Origin: SHLQ01 sp964451305
GTDB taxonomy: Bacteria > Actinomycetota > Acidimicrobiia > Acidimicrobiales > SHLQ01
Length of the DNA stretch: 64,000 nt
NCBI GenBank assembly: GCA_964451305.1
Contig: CAYVHV010000005.1
Location: 59,771 to 123,770 of the forward strand
Reading direction: 5' to 3'
Below the pieces are notes generated by a model. It was not told the origin of the DNA and made no database searches. It saw nothing but the letters and a program-made list of their open reading frames with translations. The position numbers and the translations under genes were made by a program. Of the stretch, positions 1 through 8,908 are shown piece after piece. The number at the start of each line of letters is the position of its first letter. Positions within the stretch are counted from its first letter, which is position 1.

Positions 1-70
1 GTCGCGCTGCTGTGGCGCCTGAGATCAGAATCGTGGCTCGTTCTCGGCGATGCCGTGAGCTAGCCCGCAA

Positions 71-274
71 CTAGCTCGCGAGCTCGATAGCTGCGGTGGC
101 CTCACGGAGACGCATCTCGCCCATGTTGACGATCCTCCACCACTGTTCGCTCGCACCGGACTTGATGCGCACTCGGCTTCCAGGACGCATGCCCGGCAGC
201 GCCGTCAACCACACGCGACGGACCTCGCCGTCACGAACGATATTTGTCTTCACTTCTAACTCCGCGTATGACAT
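71..274 (-). CDS. Small protein of unknown function (67 aa)
   Basis: A 67-residue reading frame starting MSYAELEVKTN and ending in a helical MRLREATAAIELAS tail. The middle (RVWLTALPGMRPGSRVRIK) reads like a small beta-rich fold. I recognise no family. I chose the ATG at 274 because the longer in-frame extension upstream is rich in Cys and Arg and looks non-coding. It lies downstream of gatB but behind a strong hairpin (356-390), so it is probably transcribed on its own. No clear Shine-Dalgarno is visible. It is a moderately supported hypothetical gene. Confidence 0.5.
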   Translation of the reverse strand: MSYAELEVKTNIVRDGEVRRVWLTALPGMRPGSRVRIKSGASEQWWRIVNMGEMRLREATAAIELAS

Positions 275-355
275 GGCTGCGCACCGTAGGCGCGGCTTAC
301 AGAGGGGTGTTAATCGAATCGCAACAATTCTGCGCGTTTCGTAACACTGCCAATA

Positions 356-390
356 ATTGTGAGTTCTCAATCAAAGTGAGAACTCACAAT
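356..390 (-). terminator. 14-bp perfect hairpin after gatB
   Basis: Arms 356-369 (attgtgagttctca) and 377-390 (tgagaactcacaat) are perfectly complementary around a 7-nt loop. The hairpin begins 12 nt after the gatB stop codon on the minus strand. There is no T-run, as is common for actinobacterial terminators. The same palindrome could alternatively be an operator for the downstream small gene. Confidence 0.6.
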
Positions 391-402
391 AATGCGCGAA
401 AA

Positions 403-1866
403 CTAGCCCTTCCGAGAGGCGAGAATCTGGGCGATGACCTTGCCATCTGCTTGGCCCTTGGTGGCTTTCATGATCTGGCCGGTGAAGAAGCCAGACATCT
501 TCTTTACGTCGCCTTCATCGCCTTCGCAGAAGCGAGTCCACTCGTCGGGATGGTTACTAATGAGGTCGTCGACCATGCCGTCGAGCTCGCTCGTGTCCAT
601 AGCCTCGAAGCCCTTGGCTGCAGCGATATCAGCCGCGGAGCCACCGGACTCGACCATCTCGGCGAGCACCGTCTTGGTTTGAGTCGACGTGAGATCGCCA
701 CTCGTTTCCATCTGGACGAGGCCAGCGAACGATTCTGGGGTCAACTCGCCAAGCCCGCCCGCAAGGTTGTTGTCGAGGTGCACAACGGCTCGTGGTCCAT
801 CGGCGCCAGCAGCGATTGCCTCGAGCGCGAACTTCGCATGGCCACGATCGACGATCAGACCCGCAGCGACCGGAGCAATACCCGCCGCATCGGCAAGCGC
901 GGCGCGCTGTGCTCCAGGAAGTTCCGGAATCGACGCATCGATCTCTTCGAGCTCGGTGGCCGACGGCACAAGCGGGGTGAGGTCGGGCTCTGGGAAATAG
1001 CGATAGTCCTCTTCGTTCTCCTTCGAACGACCAGAACGTGTACGACCTGCCTCTTCGTCCCAGTGACGGGTCTCCTGAATTGGACGATCGTCCGTGTCGT
1101 ACAAGCTGATGTGCCGCTTTGCCTCGTACGCAATTGCACGACCGAGCGAACTGAGCGAGTTGATGTTCTTCACTTCGCAGCGCGTGCGGAGCTCATCGGA
1201 ACCACGAGGACGAACCGACACGTTGGCATCGACTCGCATCGAGCCCTCTTCCATCTTGGCGTCGGAAACATCGAGAGCGAGAACGATGCCTCGAAGTTCA
1301 GCCACATAGGCCTTTGCTTCTTCGGCGGTGCGAATATCGGGACAACTCACGATCTCGAGCAGCGGCACTCCAGCGCGGTTGTAGTCGATCAGCGAGTACT
1401 GGGCCGAAGAAATTCGGCCATCGCCACCGACATGGGTCGACTTGCCGGTGTCTTCTTCGATGTGAGCGCGCTCGATGTTGATACGCACGCCATCGGGGGT
1501 ATCGAGGTAGCCATCTTCGTTCGTTGGCTGGTCGTACTGGGAGATCTGGAAGTCCTTCGGCATGTCCGGATAGAAGTAGTTCTTGCGCGCCATCACCGAC
1601 GGCTTGACCGTGCAGTTGAGCGCACGTCCGAGACGCATCGCTGCGGTAACGGCAGCCTCGTTCATCACCGGAAGAGACCCAGGCAAGCCCAAACAGGTCG
1701 GGCACACGTTGGTGTTCGGTTCTGAACCGAACTGGTTTGGGCAGCCACAGAACAGCTTCGTCTTCGTCGAGAGCTCGACGTGCACTTCGAGGCCAACAAC
1801 GAGTTCCCACTCGTCTGGGATCGACGGCTCGTGGACGTCAGGACCGCGGTCGACTGTGTAGTACAT
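403..1866 (-). CDS. gatB: Asp-tRNA(Asn)/Glu-tRNA(Gln) amidotransferase subunit B
   Basis: GatB recognises Glu-tRNA(Gln) or Asp-tRNA(Asn), phosphorylates the misacylated amino acid and amidates it with ammonia channelled from GatA. The signature ELVVGLEVHVEL and the zinc-site segment CGCPNQFGSEPNTNVCPTC are near the N-terminus, and the tail matches the helical YqeY-like domain that contacts tRNA. Length (487 aa) is normal. Two starts are possible, GTG 1869 or ATG 1866; the GGAGG at the gatA end is better spaced for ATG 1866, which overlaps the gatA TGA by one base. It is the last gene of gatCAB, so translational coupling is likely. Confidence 0.97.
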   Translation of the reverse strand: MYYTVDRGPDVHEPSIPDEWELVVGLEVHVELSTKTKLFCGCPNQFGSEPNTNVCPTCLGLPGSLPVMNEAAVTAAMRLGRALNCTVKPSVMARKNYFYPDMPKDFQISQYDQPTNEDGYLDTPDGVRINIERAHIEEDTGKSTHVGGDGRISSAQYSLIDYNRAGVPLLEIVSCPDIRTAEEAKAYVAELRGIVLALDVSDAKMEEGSMRVDANVSVRPRGSDELRTRCEVKNINSLSSLGRAIAYEAKRHISLYDTDDRPIQETRHWDEEAGRTRSGRSKENEEDYRYFPEPDLTPLVPSATELEEIDASIPELPGAQRAALADAAGIAPVAAGLIVDRGHAKFALEAIAAGADGPRAVVHLDNNLAGGLGELTPESFAGLVQMETSGDLTSTQTKTVLAEMVESGGSAADIAAAKGFEAMDTSELDGMVDDLISNHPDEWTRFCEGDEGDVKKMSGFFTGQIMKATKGQADGKVIAQILASRKG

Positions 1867-3335
1867 CACGCACCTCCGTTAGCTGCTCGTTCGAGCTCTG
1901 CTGCCACCTGGAACATCACCACGTCGCCCATCAGCGGACCGAGCACCTGCATGCCGATCGGCAGGCCATCTGCACCGGTGCCGAATGGAACCGACATCGC
2001 GGGCTGGCCAGCGAGGTTGCTCGGGATCGTCGTCACATCGTTGACGTACATCGCGAGCGGATCCGACGTCTTGTCTCCGAGTGGGAACGCTGTCGTTGGC
2101 GACGTTGGAGCGAGCAACACGTCGAAGTCCTCGTATGCGGTGTTGAACTCGGTGAGCACACGAGTCCGAATGCGCTGAGCGCTTTCGTAGAACGCATCGC
2201 CATACCCGGCCGACAGGCCATAGGTGCCGAGCATGATGCGACGCTTCACCTCGTCGCCAAAACCTGCGGTTCGGGTTGCGGTATTCATCAGCGCCGTATT
2301 TGGGCCGTCGACACGCATGCCGTAGCGAACCCCGTCGAAACGAGCCAGGTTCGACGACGCTTCGGCGGGGGCGATGACGTAGTACGCCGAAAGGCAATGC
2401 ACAGCCGACGGAATCGACACCTGTTCGACGGTTGCTCCTGCAGCACTCAGCGAGTTTGCAGCGATACCGAGCCGTTCGATGACGTCGTCGGAAATTCCGG
2501 GGATGACCTCGCCTGCCATCTCGGTGATGACACCGACCCGCAAGCCGTCGACTCCGGCATCGAGCTTCGATGATACGGGTAATGCTGGTTGGTCTGCCGA
2601 CGTTGCGTCGAACGGGTCGTGTCCGGCAATGACTTCGTACACCGCCGCCGAGTCGGCGACCGACGTTGAGAACGGACCGATCTGGTCGAGGCTCGAACTG
2701 AAGGCGATCAATCCATAACGAGAGACCGCACCGTAGGTGGGTTTGACCCCGACCACTCCGCAGAGGGACCCGGGTTGGCGAATCGATCCGCCGGTGTCAG
2801 AACCGAGCGCGATCGGGGCAAAGCCGGCAGCGACTGCGGCTGCGCTTCCGCCGCTCGATCCTCCCGGAACCGTCGAGTGGTCCCACGGGTTCTTTGTTGG
2901 GCCGAACGCGGAGTTCTCTGTCGACGACCCCATTGCGAACTCATCCAAGTTGGCTTTGCCGACCATGATTGCGCCGGCGGCTTCGAGTCGTTCGACAACC
3001 GTTGCGTCATAGGGCGGTTGCCAACCGTCGAGGATCTTCGACGAGCACGTCGTCGGGATTCCCCGGGTACACATGTTGTCCTTGATGGCGACGGGCACGC
3101 CGGCGAGCGGGCCGACATCTTCGCCAGATGCAATGCGTTCGTCGAGTGCAGCGGCACGCTCGGTTGCGTAGTCGGAGGTGATCTCGTTAAAGGCGTGGAC
3201 CGACGGCTCGAACTCGGCAATACGGTTCAGGTGTGCCTCAACGACCGATGATGCGGTCTGGTCTCCGGCACGTACCGCCGCAGAGATGGAGGCAGCGTCG
3301 CCGAATACGCCAGGTGCGGCGCTGGACTCGGTCAT
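1866..3335 (-). CDS. gatA: Asp-tRNA(Asn)/Glu-tRNA(Gln) amidotransferase subunit A
   Basis: This amidase-signature enzyme hydrolyses glutamine and feeds ammonia to GatB. The Ser-cis-Ser-Lys triad is readable as Lys85 (VAIKDN), Ser160 (PGGSSGGS) and Ser184 (DTGGSIRQP), with the spacing known for GatA. Length (489 aa) is typical. The ATG overlaps the gatC stop by 4 nt and is preceded by GGAG at a good distance. It is the middle gene of gatCAB. Nothing unusual was seen. Confidence 0.97.
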   Translation of the reverse strand: MTESSAAPGVFGDAASISAAVRAGDQTASSVVEAHLNRIAEFEPSVHAFNEITSDYATERAAALDERIASGEDVGPLAGVPVAIKDNMCTRGIPTTCSSKILDGWQPPYDATVVERLEAAGAIMVGKANLDEFAMGSSTENSAFGPTKNPWDHSTVPGGSSGGSAAAVAAGFAPIALGSDTGGSIRQPGSLCGVVGVKPTYGAVSRYGLIAFSSSLDQIGPFSTSVADSAAVYEVIAGHDPFDATSADQPALPVSSKLDAGVDGLRVGVITEMAGEVIPGISDDVIERLGIAANSLSAAGATVEQVSIPSAVHCLSAYYVIAPAEASSNLARFDGVRYGMRVDGPNTALMNTATRTAGFGDEVKRRIMLGTYGLSAGYGDAFYESAQRIRTRVLTEFNTAYEDFDVLLAPTSPTTAFPLGDKTSDPLAMYVNDVTTIPSNLAGQPAMSVPFGTGADGLPIGMQVLGPLMGDVVMFQVAAELERAANGGA

Positions 3336-3640
3336 TGTGCTTCTCCAAGCGCTGGCGGCACCTTAAAGCGGCCATCTTCGACCGCAGGAGCCTGAGCGAG
3401 AACCTCGTCGCGGTCGAGCGGCGGGACGATCTCGTCTGGGCGCATCACGTTGGTCAATCCAAGCGGATGGTGCGTGGGCTCGATTCCGTCGAGCTCGAGA
3501 CGGTGCATTTCGTGTGCATTGTCGATCACCGCAGCCAGTTGGGGGGTGAACAGCTCGATCTCCTCTTCGGAAAGATCGAGTAGAGCCAACTTCGCAACGT
3601 GTGCAACGTCGTCTCGGGAGAGCGATTCTGGTTCGGCCAT
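3332..3640 (-). CDS. gatC: Asp-tRNA(Asn)/Glu-tRNA(Gln) amidotransferase subunit C
   Basis: GatC is the small belt subunit that stabilises the GatA-GatB complex. The 102-aa protein has the family pattern LSRDDVAHVAKLALLDLSEEEI followed by LTNVMRPDEI and a C-terminal DGRFKVP motif. It is the first gene of the operon, and its ATG is preceded at 6 nt by TAGCAT, suggesting a leaderless mRNA. It overlaps gatA by 4 nt. Confidence 0.95.
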   Translation of the reverse strand: MAEPESLSRDDVAHVAKLALLDLSEEEIELFTPQLAAVIDNAHEMHRLELDGIEPTHHPLGLTNVMRPDEIVPPLDRDEVLAQAPAVEDGRFKVPPALGEAQ

Positions 3641-3646
3641 CCAGAG

Positions 3647-3652
3647 ATGCTA
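3647..3652 (-). promoter_or_regulatory. Putative -10 box of the gatCAB operon
   Basis: TAGCAT on the minus strand, ending 6 nt before the gatC ATG. This fits the actinobacterial TANNNT -10 motif with transcription starting at or near the start codon. Inferred from spacing only. Confidence 0.5.
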
Positions 3653-4078
3653 GCTAGCGGTAATGGCCGCCAGACGTGATGCGATTTCTTTTGCCAACGC
3701 AATTTCGTCCGGATCGCTCGGCGGTTCGGAGCCAGCGAAAGCCATGACCTTGGCGACGTCGCCGGTGATGAGAATCTTGCCCAACATGAACGACTCCATG
3801 ACCTTGGCCGGATCACGATCCACGAACAGCGTGTAGGCCGTGTCGTAGTCGGTCGTCACGGTTACTTCGGGATCGTCGATGTGGCCCATGTCGATCGTGA
3901 CCGCACCTGCGGTTGTGTCGACGTGACCCTCAATGTCGCCGCCATCGAAGGGAGGTTCGGTGACCACCACGTTCACCTTCACCGGCTCGACGTCGGTCGA
4001 TGAGCGCCCTTCGAACTCGTCGCGGATCGCCCGAGCTTCGGAGATCCATTCTGGGGAAAGGAAAGGGTGCTGTGCCAC
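3650..4078 (-). CDS. SCP2 sterol-carrier-like domain protein
   Basis: The 142-aa product has a single SCP2-like domain, a fold that binds hydrophobic ligands. Visible signatures are the strand-rich region VTVTTDYDTAYTLFVDRDP and the typical MESFMLGKILITGDVAKVM segment, where SCP2 proteins carry GxIxxxGD. I chose GTG 4078 because upstream ATG extensions would run about 90 nt into the kinase gene, whereas GTG 4078 starts 17 nt after the kinase stop. It is probably co-transcribed with the PASTA kinase. The ligand is unknown. Confidence 0.75.
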   Translation of the reverse strand: MAQHPFLSPEWISEARAIRDEFEGRSSTDVEPVKVNVVVTEPPFDGGDIEGHVDTTAGAVTIDMGHIDDPEVTVTTDYDTAYTLFVDRDPAKVMESFMLGKILITGDVAKVMAFAGSEPPSDPDEIALAKEIASRLAAITAS

Positions 4079-4095
4079 GACGCTGATGCTATCCC

Positions 4096-6108
4096 TTAGG
4101 TGCAGTCGCTCATCAGGATCTGCACGACATTGCCCGGCTGTAGCTCCGTCGGCGACGGCGGGTCGGTGCCGACGACGGCGCACGAGGCGAACTGTCCACC
4201 GTCTTGGCCTCCAGGGCCGACGAGTTCTGAAAGGAATCCTGCGCCGTCGAGCAAGTCGAGGGTCTCGGTGAGCGACAGCCCCGATGTGTTCGGAATCGCG
4301 ACCGGCGTTGGTCCGAGCGAGACGATCACCTCGACCTCTTCGCCCCGTTCGATCGATGTACCAGGAGCGGGCGAGACAGAAACGAGACGCCCAACTTCGA
4401 CCTCGTCATCAAACTCATCGAGCTGTGTCACGAGCAGTCCAGCAGCCTGAAGGTCGAGCACCAGCTGTTCGGCGTCGGTGTTCTCGTCGACCTGCGGGAT
4501 CACGCGGCCCTGAGGCCCAAGCGACACGATCAAGTCGACCGTGCCACCGAGCGGTAGTTCGAGCGAGTCGACCGAAACAGAGATCACGTTGCCCTCGACA
4601 ACCTCTTCGCTATTGACGACTTCGACATCTCCAGCCACGAGCCCAATGGAATCGAGGGTCGCTACGGCCTGTGCCTGGCTGCGGCCGATGAGGTCATCTT
4701 GGGGAACTCGCACCAGGGGCAACCCGAGGGAGACCCAATAGCTGAGCTCCGCTCCGGATTCGAGCTGCTCCCCAGCGACCGGTTCGGTACGGATGACCGA
4801 ACCTTGAACTACGTCGGGATCACGTTCGAGCTTTTCGGCAAGCTCCCACGTCGTACCGAGCTCGGCGAGGGCATCTTCGACCGTCATGCCAGCAACATCG
4901 GGGATGACAGCGACCGTCGCATTCGCTCCCGACACTTGCTGCCATGCAAACCAGCCCACCGCTGCAACGATGCCGATGGCGACGAGGAGCACCGGCCATC
5001 GACGCGCTGGTTCGTCGCCGTTCTCGACGATGGGCACCTCTGAGATCGTGGTGCGATCGGCGACATCGACCATCGTCTGGTCTGGGTCAGCATCGGGGTC
5101 ACGAACGACCGCAATGTCGTCGTCTGGACCCGTCGTTCGAGTACCGGCGATCAGACCTGGGGTCGATGACTCCCGTGATGACGGTTCGAACACTTCTTCA
5201 ATAACCGAGTCATCAACCTCGGGCAGGCCGACGAGCGGCAGCTCGGCCGGACGAGGCATACCTTTGGCCGCACCCAACAACCCAACGCCGGCATCGTGAG
5301 AGCTCGGACGATCCTCCGGGTTTCGCTGGGTCATCTTCTGGAGTACTTCTCTGAGCTTTTCAGGGATATCGGCCGGAATCTCCACATCGCTCTCGACCCG
5401 AGCCGTCAGCGTGCCGAGGAGTGTGTCGGCAGAGAACGGAGCCGACCCCGAAAGCGCTTCGATAAGGATCAGGCCGAGCGAGTACACATCGGATGCGGGC
5501 GTCAAACGCTTGCCCTGAGCCTGCTCCGGGGACGAGTAGCGGGCCGTCCCGACGAGCGTCTTGCCCGGCTCGGTCCAACCCGAATCGGCAAGCGCCCGCG
5601 CCAGACCAAAGTCAGCGACCTTCAGCGTGCCATCGCTCGTGAACATCAGGTTCGCAGGGGTGATATCGCGGTGCACGAGCTCTTGGCCGTGTGCGTAATG
5701 CAACGCCCGGCACGCATCGATACCAAACGCGATCACCTGACTCGGTGAGCACACCGCACCGTCGTCGAGCATGTCTCGCAACGAACCGCCTTCGAGCAGC
5801 TCCGAAACGAGGAATGGGATGCCGTCGCCGTCGGTGCCGTCCTCTCCCCAATCGTGGACCGACATGATGTTCGAATGGCTGAGCGAGGCCGCCGAGCGAG
5901 CCTCTTTTGCAAAAGAATCAAGGAATGTTTGATCGTTCGACAGCTGCTGATGCAGCACCTTGACTGCGACCCGACGTTCAAGCGATGTGTCCTCCGCTTC
6001 AAAGACAGTCGCCGAAGAGCCACGTCCAATGCTGTGAATCAGGCGATAGCGGCCGCCCAACTCGGTACCGGGGCCGACGAGAGCAGCTGAAGGAGGTGTT
6101 GTGGCCAC
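4096..6108 (-). CDS. Membrane Ser/Thr protein kinase with PASTA repeats
   Basis: A PknB-type receptor kinase of 670 aa. The N-terminal kinase domain (about 20-280) shows a Gly loop (GRGSSATV), the ATP-binding Lys (VAVKVL), the catalytic Asp (HRD) and DFG (VADFGLAR). After an acidic linker there is one membrane helix (about 370-390: WPVLLVAIGIVAAVGWFAW), then four extracytoplasmic PASTA-like repeats that in relatives sense muropeptides or lipid II. The catalytic loop reads HRDITPANLM, with Thr where the family normally has Lys. The start is GTG 6108, placed 6 nt after TAGCGT. It is divergent from the 6142 gene. Confidence 0.93.
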   Translation of the reverse strand: MATTPPSAALVGPGTELGGRYRLIHSIGRGSSATVFEAEDTSLERRVAVKVLHQQLSNDQTFLDSFAKEARSAASLSHSNIMSVHDWGEDGTDGDGIPFLVSELLEGGSLRDMLDDGAVCSPSQVIAFGIDACRALHYAHGQELVHRDITPANLMFTSDGTLKVADFGLARALADSGWTEPGKTLVGTARYSSPEQAQGKRLTPASDVYSLGLILIEALSGSAPFSADTLLGTLTARVESDVEIPADIPEKLREVLQKMTQRNPEDRPSSHDAGVGLLGAAKGMPRPAELPLVGLPEVDDSVIEEVFEPSSRESSTPGLIAGTRTTGPDDDIAVVRDPDADPDQTMVDVADRTTISEVPIVENGDEPARRWPVLLVAIGIVAAVGWFAWQQVSGANATVAVIPDVAGMTVEDALAELGTTWELAEKLERDPDVVQGSVIRTEPVAGEQLESGAELSYWVSLGLPLVRVPQDDLIGRSQAQAVATLDSIGLVAGDVEVVNSEEVVEGNVISVSVDSLELPLGGTVDLIVSLGPQGRVIPQVDENTDAEQLVLDLQAAGLLVTQLDEFDDEVEVGRLVSVSPAPGTSIERGEEVEVIVSLGPTPVAIPNTSGLSLTETLDLLDGAGFLSELVGPGGQDGGQFASCAVVGTDPPSPTELQPGNVVQILMSDCT

Positions 6109-6114
6109 TGCATT

Positions 6115-6120
6115 ACGCTA
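6115..6120 (-). promoter_or_regulatory. Putative -10 box of the PASTA kinase gene
   Basis: TAGCGT on the minus strand, 6 nt before the GTG at 6108. It fits a leaderless TANNNT promoter and lies back to back with the plus-strand box at 6130. Confidence 0.45.
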
Positions 6121-6129
6121 CCGCCGACA

Positions 6130-6135
6130 TAGCCT
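6130..6135 (+). promoter_or_regulatory. Putative -10 box of the 6142 gene
   Basis: TAGCCT ends 6 nt before the ATG at 6142, fitting the leaderless pattern. The divergent kinase promoter is within 20 nt. Confidence 0.45.
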
Positions 6136-6141
6136 TGAGTC

Positions 6142-6570
6142 ATGGCAAAGAAGGAACGAGCGATCTTCTCGATAGCGGTTGCGATCGGCATTGTCGCCTT
6201 TGTACTCGCCTTTACGAACGGCGCCCAGGACGGAGAGGACATCTCGGTCACCCAGAACCCGGCAATCGACGCCCTCATCCCCGACCGGGAGTCGGAAATC
6301 CTTCAGGGCGACCTCATCGGGATCGACCTCGCCGAGGGTTACCAAGGTGCGCTCACCATCGAAACTAGCGATGGACGTAACATTCCGATCCCGACCGACG
6401 AGATCGACTCCAACTTTCAGGACAACCTCGGACGCTTTCTCTTCCGCCCAGGTGAAGGTCAGGTGCTCGAGGCACTGCCACCGCAGTCGAACTGCGTGAC
6501 CGCTACCTATTGGCCGATCGTCAACCCAGAAGACTCCCAAACAATCCGCTGGTGCTTCGAAGTGACGTGA
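6142..6570 (+). CDS. Membrane-anchored protein of unknown function (142 aa)
   Basis: One N-terminal membrane helix (about residues 7-24: IFSIAVAIGIVAFVLAF) follows a KKER positive stretch, so the rest is probably outside the membrane. The soluble part is mostly beta with two Cys (SNCVTATYW and RWCFEV) that could form a disulfide. The ATG follows TAGCCT by 6 nt. It is divergent from the PASTA kinase. I recognise no family; adjacency suggests, but does not show, a role in the same envelope process. Confidence 0.7.
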   Translation: MAKKERAIFSIAVAIGIVAFVLAFTNGAQDGEDISVTQNPAIDALIPDRESEILQGDLIGIDLAEGYQGALTIETSDGRNIPIPTDEIDSNFQDNLGRFLFRPGEGQVLEALPPQSNCVTATYWPIVNPEDSQTIRWCFEVT

Positions 6571-6635
6571 CTCAGAGTTCGCCAGGCCTCCGGCCTGATT
6601 TCGTCGATCCCCACGCTGACTGCCGTGGCCGTTTG

Positions 6636-8660
6636 TCAGCTCGGGAGTTCGCCGGTGGCGAGGAGGGTCTCGAAGCCTTGTTCGTCGAGGATTGGGATAC
6701 CCAGATCTTCGGCTTTGGTGACCTTTGATGCGCCGGGATCGTTACCGACGACGAGCGCGAAGGTGCTCTTGGACACCGAGCCTGGCGCCTTGCCGCCTCG
6801 GTCGGTGATTGCCGTCTTGGCATCGGACCGTCCGTAATTGGCCAGACCACCCGACACGACGATCGATTTTCCGACCAAGGTCTGCTCCATCGTCGAGACT
6901 TCAGGAGCGACCGGGCGCACTCCCCCACGATGCAACTTGTCAACGATTGAACGACCGTTCTCCGACGAGAACCATTCGGCCACGCTGTCGGCAATGATCG
7001 GTCCAATGCCATCGATCGCTGCGATCTCCTCGGCCGACGCCGCCGCCAACGCCTCGAGCGACCCGAACGCTTTTGCGAGGACCTTGCCGTTGGTCGAGCC
7101 GACGTGGGGAATCGCGAGGGCAAAGATGACATTGCCGAGTGGGCGGGTACGGCTCGCTTCGAGGCCGGCACGGAAATTCTCGATCGAGGTTTCGCCGAAA
7201 CCCTCGAAATTTGAGAGCACGTTCGGGTCGAGCAAAAACACATCGCCCACATCGGTGATCAAACCAGCGGTGACCAGTAAGTCGACCGTGCGCTCACCGA
7301 AGTGCTCGATGTCCATGGCGTTGCGCTGGGAGAAATGTTCGATCCGGCCTCGCACTTGTGCCGGGCAATCCGCGTACGGGCAGCGGTGGCGGGCCTCGCC
7401 ATCTGGACGCACGAGGGGACGTTCACACACCGGACAATCCGTTGGGAACACCCACGGCATCGAGTCGGGATCACGCTCGGAAAGGACCGGCCCTACGACC
7501 TCGGGAATGACATCACCGGCGCGGCGAACGATCACCATGTCGCCCGGACGGACATCTTTCGCTGCGACTTGATCTTGATTGTGCAGCGTGGCATTCGTGA
7601 CGGTCACCCCACCGACGAAGACCGGTTCGAGCAATGCATACGGCGTAGCCGAACCATTGGTGCCGATCGAGATTGGGATGTCGATCAGGCGTGTCGCCCG
7701 CTCCTCGGGCGGCATTTTGTAGGCGATCGCCCAGCGAGGGGCACGAGCAGTGCTGCCAAGCACCCGTTGGGTTTCAAGATCATCGGCCTTGACGACGATT
7801 CCATCGAACTCGTAGTCGAGATCGTGACGCCTATTCTGGAATTCTTCAATGAACGCCACTACCCCATCGATGCTGTCGACGACTCGGGAATGCTCGTTGA
7901 CACCGAATCCGATCGACGTCAGGAACTCGAACGTATCGGAGTGCGCGGCGAGCTCAGGTCCGTCAACCACCTGGCCGAGCTGATACGGCCAGAACGAAAT
8001 GCCACGAGAGCGAGCGGCTTCGGCATCCTTCTGTCTGATCGATCCCGCAGCAGCATTGCGTGGGTTCACGTACTCTTTTAGCCCAGCCGCGGCCTGCGCC
8101 TCGTTGAGACGGTCGAAGGTGGAACGCCGCATATACGCCTCGCCTCGAACCTCGACCACGGGAGGAATAGGAACTCCCGAAGACAGCGTGTGCGGGACAT
8201 CGGCGATCGTGCTGACCGAGTGGGTCACATCCTCCCCGGTCGTGCCATCACCACGGGTCGCGGCCCGGACGAGCACACCGTCCTCGTATCGGATCGACAG
8301 CGCCAACCCATCGAACTTCAGCTCGCACACATAGGCCGTGATCGGCTCACCGAGTCGACGTTCGAGTCGTTCGCTCCAGCCTCGAAGTTCGTCGAGGTCG
8401 AACGCGTTGTCGAGGCTCATCATCGGCACTTCGTGCTTTACCGGCGCAAAGATCGACGACGGAGCGCCACCGACCTGGCCTGCAACCGAGTCGTCCGACG
8501 CGAACTCGGGATGTGTTCCCTCGAGCTCGCTGAGCTTTGCGACGAGTTGATCGAAGTCAGCATCGGGGATCTCCGGCGCATCCTGCTCGTGATAGAGCCG
8601 CATATGACGCTCGATCTGGCGCCGTAATTCGATGATCTGTTCCTCAGCGTGTGATCCCAC
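6636..8660 (-). CDS. ligA: NAD-dependent DNA ligase
   Basis: LigA seals nicks during replication and repair using NAD+. The 674-aa protein has the Ia/adenylation domains with nucleophile Lys115 (CELKFDG), an OB fold, a four-Cys zinc finger (CPVC...HRCPYADCPAQ), helix-hairpin-helix motifs (IDGIGPIIADSV) and a C-terminal BRCT domain (from about 595: LVGKSIVVSGGL). The start is GTG 8660, preceded at 6 nt by TAGTCT. It ends 66 nt from the convergent 6142 gene. Length and motifs are normal. Confidence 0.97.
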   Translation of the reverse strand: MGSHAEEQIIELRRQIERHMRLYHEQDAPEIPDADFDQLVAKLSELEGTHPEFASDDSVAGQVGGAPSSIFAPVKHEVPMMSLDNAFDLDELRGWSERLERRLGEPITAYVCELKFDGLALSIRYEDGVLVRAATRGDGTTGEDVTHSVSTIADVPHTLSSGVPIPPVVEVRGEAYMRRSTFDRLNEAQAAAGLKEYVNPRNAAAGSIRQKDAEAARSRGISFWPYQLGQVVDGPELAAHSDTFEFLTSIGFGVNEHSRVVDSIDGVVAFIEEFQNRRHDLDYEFDGIVVKADDLETQRVLGSTARAPRWAIAYKMPPEERATRLIDIPISIGTNGSATPYALLEPVFVGGVTVTNATLHNQDQVAAKDVRPGDMVIVRRAGDVIPEVVGPVLSERDPDSMPWVFPTDCPVCERPLVRPDGEARHRCPYADCPAQVRGRIEHFSQRNAMDIEHFGERTVDLLVTAGLITDVGDVFLLDPNVLSNFEGFGETSIENFRAGLEASRTRPLGNVIFALAIPHVGSTNGKVLAKAFGSLEALAAASAEEIAAIDGIGPIIADSVAEWFSSENGRSIVDKLHRGGVRPVAPEVSTMEQTLVGKSIVVSGGLANYGRSDAKTAITDRGGKAPGSVSKSTFALVVGNDPGASKVTKAEDLGIPILDEQGFETLLATGELPS

Positions 8661-8666
8661 ACCGAG

Positions 8667-8672
8667 AGACTA
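8667..8672 (-). promoter_or_regulatory. Putative -10 box of ligA
   Basis: TAGTCT on the minus strand, 6 nt before the GTG start; leaderless-type spacing. Confidence 0.45.
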
Positions 8673-8771
8673 TCGCTGGGGTACGACCGGCTCTCCTCCG
8701 GCCCGACTGGGCATTGTCGTGGGGGGGAGTGGCTACGTTCGGTCTCAGTCAATAGGGGTTGGGGGAATTGC

Positions 8772-8888
8772 TTGGATGAAATTCTTCGTGGGCTTCCTGA
8801 CAACCCGACCCCTGAGGACGTGATCGACAGCATGGACCAGATCGCCGATGCGATCTTGAGAGGCGACTTGCGTCCAACGGATGCTTGA
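8772..8888 (+). CDS. Possible 38-aa acidic peptide upstream of the paralogue pair
   Basis: A TTG start at 8772 follows GGGGGA by 5 nt and opens a 38-codon frame with the acidic, helical sequence PEDVIDSMDQIADAILRGD. It stops at 8888, 20 nt before the start of the first paralogue, so the two could be co-transcribed. It could equally be the tail of a decayed gene, as other debris lies nearby. No family recognised. Confidence 0.4.
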   Translation: MDEILRGLPDNPTPEDVIDSMDQIADAILRGDLRPTDA

Positions 8889-8908
8889 TCTGGATGGAGG
8901 ATCATGTT

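Noticed and set aside
244..1725. Long plus-strand frame opposite gatB
   Set aside because: It mirrors gatB in antisense; composition is rich in Arg, His and Val as expected for a shadow, and no domain is recognisable.
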